A stretch of DNA of 64,000 nt from Ancrocorticia sp047501485. Lineage in GTDB: Bacteria > Actinomycetota > Actinomycetes > Actinomycetales > Actinomycetaceae. Below, piece after piece: positions 60,829-64,000 of the stretch. The stretch is from contig JAZDRN010000001.1 in assembly GCA_047501485.1 (NCBI GenBank), positions 1,227,702 to 1,291,701 on the forward strand. Direction: 5' to 3'. A program made the translations under genes and the position numbers. Below the pieces are notes generated by a model that was given only the letters and a program-made list of their open reading frames with translations, searched no databases and was not told where the DNA came from. Numbering within the stretch: the first letter of the stretch is position 1; each line of letters opens with the position of its first letter.

Positions 60829-63330
60829 TCAGCGATGCCGGCGGCGCAAGCAGAAATAGCACACTCCGGCATAGAACGCCGACAGGACGACCAGCAGCAG
60901 GATTGAGATCATCCAAGCACCCGCGTTCTGCTCCCACATCGCATCCATGCCGTCGGGAGCGATGAGGGAGATACCGGAGAGATCGGCGGTCGAGGCCATA
61001 GCGGAGAAGCCCCAACGAGATGGCGCCAACCAGGAGACCTGTTCGAGCACGGCCCTCCCGACCACCGGGAAGAGCCCTCCGGAGAGCACCAGCTGCGTCA
61101 TGATACCGATGACGAGCGCCGGCATGACCTGCTCGGCGGAAGACACGAGGGCCGAGAGAACCAGACCGATGCAAGCCGAGGCGAATGCGGCCAGGGCACA
61201 GGCCACAATGAGCTCCAGCGTTCCCGATCCCAGCAGCGAGGACGATGGTGGGCCGGTCTTGCCCGCTGTCATGAGAAGAACGAGGATCACCGACTGCAGG
61301 CACACCACGACGGCGTATATGAACAATTTGCTGCTCAGATACGTGCCCACGGAGAGCCCGACCGAATGCTCGCGTTTGAAGATCGGGCGTTCGCCGATCA
61401 GATCGCGCACGCTCGCGGCCATTCCCATGAAGACGGCACCCACCACCAGGAGCAGAAGCAGCTGACGCGGTTCGGCGTTCGGTATCTGCGAGCCGCCGGG
61501 AACGGCGCCCAGGCCGCTCTCCCCCGGGACGATCATCGCCAGCAATGCCAGCACCGCGGGCAGCACCAGCATCGAGATCGAATAGCCCTTGTCCGCGAGC
61601 ATCATCCGGGTCTGCCGCCGTAGCAGCGTGGAAAGCTCGCGTGAGCGGCGCTGAGTGCGCTCGGGGGCCACGGTGAGGGTCTGAGCGGGAATGGAGGCCT
61701 GCGTGTTGGTCACGCGCTGCCTCTCCTGCGCACCGCGCTGGGAGCCCGCGAACGCATGCTGGAAACGCAACGGGTCCGCCGCCACGTTCACGAAGACGTC
61801 GGCGTAGGAGGTCTGGTTGAAGTATGGGAGCAGTTCCGAAGGAGGGCCGTAGTAGGCGACCCTGCCTCCCGGTGCCAGGAGCAGCACGGCGTCGCAGACA
61901 TTGAGGTTGTCCACGCTGTGTGTGACGACGACGACGGTGCGCCCGCCGTCGGCCAACGTGCGCAGGGTGTCCATGACCTGCTTGTCGAGCCCCGGATCGA
62001 GACCGGAGGTCGGCTCGTCCAAGAAGAGCAGGGAGGGCCGGGTCAAAAGCTCGAGTGCCACGGATGCGCGCTTGCGCTGGCCGCCGGAGAGCCGATCGAT
62101 TCGGGTCTCCGCATGATCGCGCAGCCCGAGCTCGTCGATGACCTCCATGACCCGCGCAGAGCGGGCCTCTTTGCCCAGGTCGTGCGGGAACCGCAACTCG
62201 GCCGCGTATTCCAGGGCTTTGCGGAGGGTCAGCAGGCGGTGGACGACGTCCTCCTGAGGAACGAGCCCCACACGCTGGCGCATCTCCGCATGATCGCGGT
62301 GCATGTCGCGGTGGTCGAAATGGACGCTTCCATTGGCCAGTGGAAGCGTCCCCGTCAGAGCACCGAGGAGTGTCGATTTGCCGGCCCCCGAGGGTCCGAT
62401 CACCGCCACCAGCGCGGAGGGAGGAATAACGAGGTTGACATCCTCGAGGAGCACTTTTCCCGAGGCAAGCGCGAAGGATACGCCGGAGGCGACCAAAGAT
62501 TGACTGCCCGGGGCCGACGTGGCCGGCAGCAGCTCGGAGCCCGAGAAACGGAAGCGGGTAGCGCCGATGGTGACGATGTCTCCGGGCGTCAGCAGAGCGT
62601 GGGAGACGTTGATGCCGTTGAGCTGGGTCCCGTTCATAGACCCGAGGTCCTCGAGCACGAAACCCTGCGGAGTGGGCTGGAGTCGCGCGTGATAGCGCGA
62701 CGCCTGCAGGTCCGTGATCTTGAGCTCGTTGTCCGAGGCCCGTCCGATCCTGGTGGGAATCTGAACGGAAAGCTGGAAAACTCCCGAGTTGCTCGGCGCC
62801 GGAGGTGGTGCGGACGCCGGTTGCGGCGCGCTCGGCGCGGACATGGGAGGAGGCGCAGGGGTGAACTGCTGCCCGTTCGGTGTCGGCACGGGGTATGCCG
62901 CCGGAGGAGGCGGTGTGCTCGCAGATGCAGGCTGCGCTGGAGCGGCGGGCGGCACAGCACCGGAAAAAGCCGACGGCGCCGCTTGAGAAGCCATTCCGAA
63001 CGAGAGCGTCGGCTCGTCCTCGACCGCGAAGGTGACGGCGGGACCGTCTGCCGGGTCGCTCAACCGGATCGTCAGCGGTCCGGTGATCGAAATAGCCTGG
63101 GGCAGCCGTTGGCCATCGGCGAAAGCCCCGTTGGATCCCAGGCATTGCACCATCCACAGCCCGTCGATCACAGTGAGTTCAATATGCCTGCGGGATATGC
63201 GCGGATCAGCGATATTGATATGGCATTCCCCGCTACGGCCGATCAACAGTTTGTCGCCCGGTTGCACAGTCCACGCGCGTTGTCCGTGCCTGACCGTCAT
63301 GGGAGCGAGGTTGTCGGAGGATGTCGTCAT
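60829..63330 (-). CDS. FHA-FHA-ABC exporter (Rv1747-like)
   Basis: 833 residues: FHA domain 1 (~5-105; LLIGRSGECHINIADPRISRRHIEL), a Pro/Ala-rich linker (~110-195), FHA domain 2 (~195-275; IGRASDNELKITDLQASRYHARLQ), ABC ATPase (~290-520: VIGPSGAGKSTLLGALTG, LSGGQRKRASVALELL, LLFLDEPTSGLD, VVVVTHS), and an ABC-2 permease with six helices (~600-833). Same architecture as mycobacterial Rv1747, which exports cell-envelope glycolipids and is regulated by Ser/Thr phosphorylation through its FHA domains. Start overlaps the upstream gene in ATGA. Confidence 0.93.
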   Translation of the reverse strand: MTTSSDNLAPMTVRHGQRAWTVQPGDKLLIGRSGECHINIADPRISRRHIELTVIDGLWMVQCLGSNGAFADGQRLPQAISITGPLTIRLSDPADGPAVTFAVEDEPTLSFGMASQAAPSAFSGAVPPAAPAQPASASTPPPPAAYPVPTPNGQQFTPAPPPMSAPSAPQPASAPPPAPSNSGVFQLSVQIPTRIGRASDNELKITDLQASRYHARLQPTPQGFVLEDLGSMNGTQLNGINVSHALLTPGDIVTIGATRFRFSGSELLPATSAPGSQSLVASGVSFALASGKVLLEDVNLVIPPSALVAVIGPSGAGKSTLLGALTGTLPLANGSVHFDHRDMHRDHAEMRQRVGLVPQEDVVHRLLTLRKALEYAAELRFPHDLGKEARSARVMEVIDELGLRDHAETRIDRLSGGQRKRASVALELLTRPSLLFLDEPTSGLDPGLDKQVMDTLRTLADGGRTVVVVTHSVDNLNVCDAVLLLAPGGRVAYYGPPSELLPYFNQTSYADVFVNVAADPLRFQHAFAGSQRGAQERQRVTNTQASIPAQTLTVAPERTQRRSRELSTLLRRQTRMMLADKGYSISMLVLPAVLALLAMIVPGESGLGAVPGGSQIPNAEPRQLLLLLVVGAVFMGMAASVRDLIGERPIFKREHSVGLSVGTYLSSKLFIYAVVVCLQSVILVLLMTAGKTGPPSSSLLGSGTLELIVACALAAFASACIGLVLSALVSSAEQVMPALVIGIMTQLVLSGGLFPVVGRAVLEQVSWLAPSRWGFSAMASTADLSGISLIAPDGMDAMWEQNAGAWMISILLLVVLSAFYAGVCYFCLRRRHR

Positions 63331-64000
63331 AATGCCGTAACTGTGAGCGTCGCGTCAAAGGGCTGGAAAGTCTTCTCCTGAACAATAACCAATGTTGTTT
63401 CGGCATCCAAATAGGTAACGATGTTTGGATCCTTCTCCGATCCCTTTCCGGCGGTCGATCCGCTGGAGCTCTTGGGAAGTTTGGACTTGGTGCCGAACAC
63501 CCCGAGACTCACCTCGCCGGAGGTCGTCACGATGTCGAATTCCCACTCTCCCGCGGAAGGGATATTCGTCGTCAGGAAATGAGCCCGCCATCCTTCTTCC
63601 GGCCCTAGCTCGGTCCCTTCCAGCAGGGTCTCACCGGTGGAGATCTCGGTGGCGGCAAAAGTCTCCAGCATGAAAGAGCTGTCCTCATAGCTGAACGATT
63701 GCAGTTCGATTTGGTACTCGCCGGGCTCCAGTCTGGCCGCGATGGCCGGATCGCTCGGGTTCGTGGTGAAGGTGGCGAAGATCTCGGAACGATCGTAGCT
63801 GTAGATGTCGTTCATGCCTTGCCCTTTGATGGACATGGTGAGGTCCGCGTCGCCGTACGTCGAGACGAAGAACAAGGTGGTTGTGGGGGCGGTGACCGTC
63901 AGCGCGCCCTGCCAGATCCCATCCTCGTTCAGTTCGCTCTCGATCGGTTCATCGAAGTTCACCGGTGTTCCAGTGGCGGGCGAGGGGCCGGGGGTGGAAG
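63327..64000 (-). CDS. C-terminal part of a Pro-rich extracytoplasmic protein (5' end outside window)
   Basis: At least 223 residues; the frame runs off the right edge through a Pro/Ser/Thr-rich linker (STPGPSPATGTP). The remaining part has two similar beta-rich halves (WQGALTVTAPTTTLFFVSTYGDADLTMSIKG and EEGWRAHFLTTNIPSAGEWEFDIVTTSGEVSLGV) reminiscent of PPC-type secreted domains. Coupled by a 4-bp overlap to the FHA-ABC exporter, it may be the extracellular domain of a Ser/Thr kinase or an anchored sensor that controls it. Family not recognised. Confidence 0.6.
   Translation of the reverse strand, partial: STPGPSPATGTPVNFDEPIESELNEDGIWQGALTVTAPTTTLFFVSTYGDADLTMSIKGQGMNDIYSYDRSEIFATFTTNPSDPAIAARLEPGEYQIELQSFSYEDSSFMLETFAATEISTGETLLEGTELGPEEGWRAHFLTTNIPSAGEWEFDIVTTSGEVSLGVFGTKSKLPKSSSGSTAGKGSEKDPNIVTYLDAETTLVIVQEKTFQPFDATLTVTAL

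Noticed and set aside
61756..63381. Plus-strand frame over the FHA-ABC exporter
   Set aside because: Same reason: coding signal is explained by the minus-strand exporter.

Overview
This is GC-rich actinobacterial DNA, most likely from the order Micrococcales. The evidence is GC-ending codon use with many GTG starts, a fused MoaC-MoaB, a CrtYe/CrtYf/UbiA-type C50 carotenoid operon, a GuaB1-type GMP reductase, an FHA-ABC exporter like mycobacterial Rv1747, and the DUF3618/DUF4235/holin-like trio. Genus cannot be fixed from the sequence alone.

Layout. (1) 1-8.9 kb is a molybdenum cofactor locus. It holds the 3' end of moaA with moaD on the + strand; moeB, moeA, moaCB and moaE with short overlaps on the - strand; a redoxin and a P-loop-less kinase-like gene; and divergent modABC for molybdate uptake. 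(2) 8.9-13.7 kb carries housekeeping and redox genes: HxlR and RidA, Dps, an LLM flavin oxidoreductase, an NAD(P)-binding protein and an AcuI-like reductase under a TetR repressor. (3) 13.9-24.6 kb is an integrative mobilizable element: HNH-like protein, MobF relaxase, a large coiled-coil AAA ATPase with a CxxC hook, a DprA-like protein, a small membrane protein, an excisionase and a tyrosine integrase. (4) 24.8-34.3 kb is a compact co-oriented block that looks like an anti-phage island: adenine methyltransferase, candidate PD-(D/E)XK nuclease, DUF262 protein, ATPase/TOPRIM protein (now frameshifted), a second and larger OLD-type ATPase/TOPRIM nuclease (split at codon 7 by an ISL3-family element with an 8-bp target duplication), and a small Cas2-like protein. 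It is followed by a 3' fragment of tRNA-Pro (an attachment-site scar), an IS481-like element and a triple 26-bp-period repeat. (5) 36.3-46.8 kb holds a VOC/MarR pair with palindromic operators, the carotenoid operon crtE-crtB-crtI-crtYe-crtYf/Eb (the last two activities fused) with a divergent MarR regulator, a DUF2268 protease with a TipA-like MerR, and a lone hexulose-phosphate synthase followed by a TetR remnant. (6) 46.8-64 kb holds stress and envelope genes (PRC-barrel/DUF2382, holin-like, DUF3618, DUF4235, BrkB/YihY, TetR), a five-gene cupin-methyltransferase-ABC operon preceded by a strong DtxR/IdeR-type iron box, guaB1, a P-type cation ATPase, TspO, an FHA-ABC exporter and a truncated secreted-type protein.

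The most interesting parts are the six-gene defence-like operon, which appears to have been switched off by two independent lesions (frameshift and insertion sequence), the iron-box operon with no obvious known function, and the CrtYf-prenyltransferase fusion.
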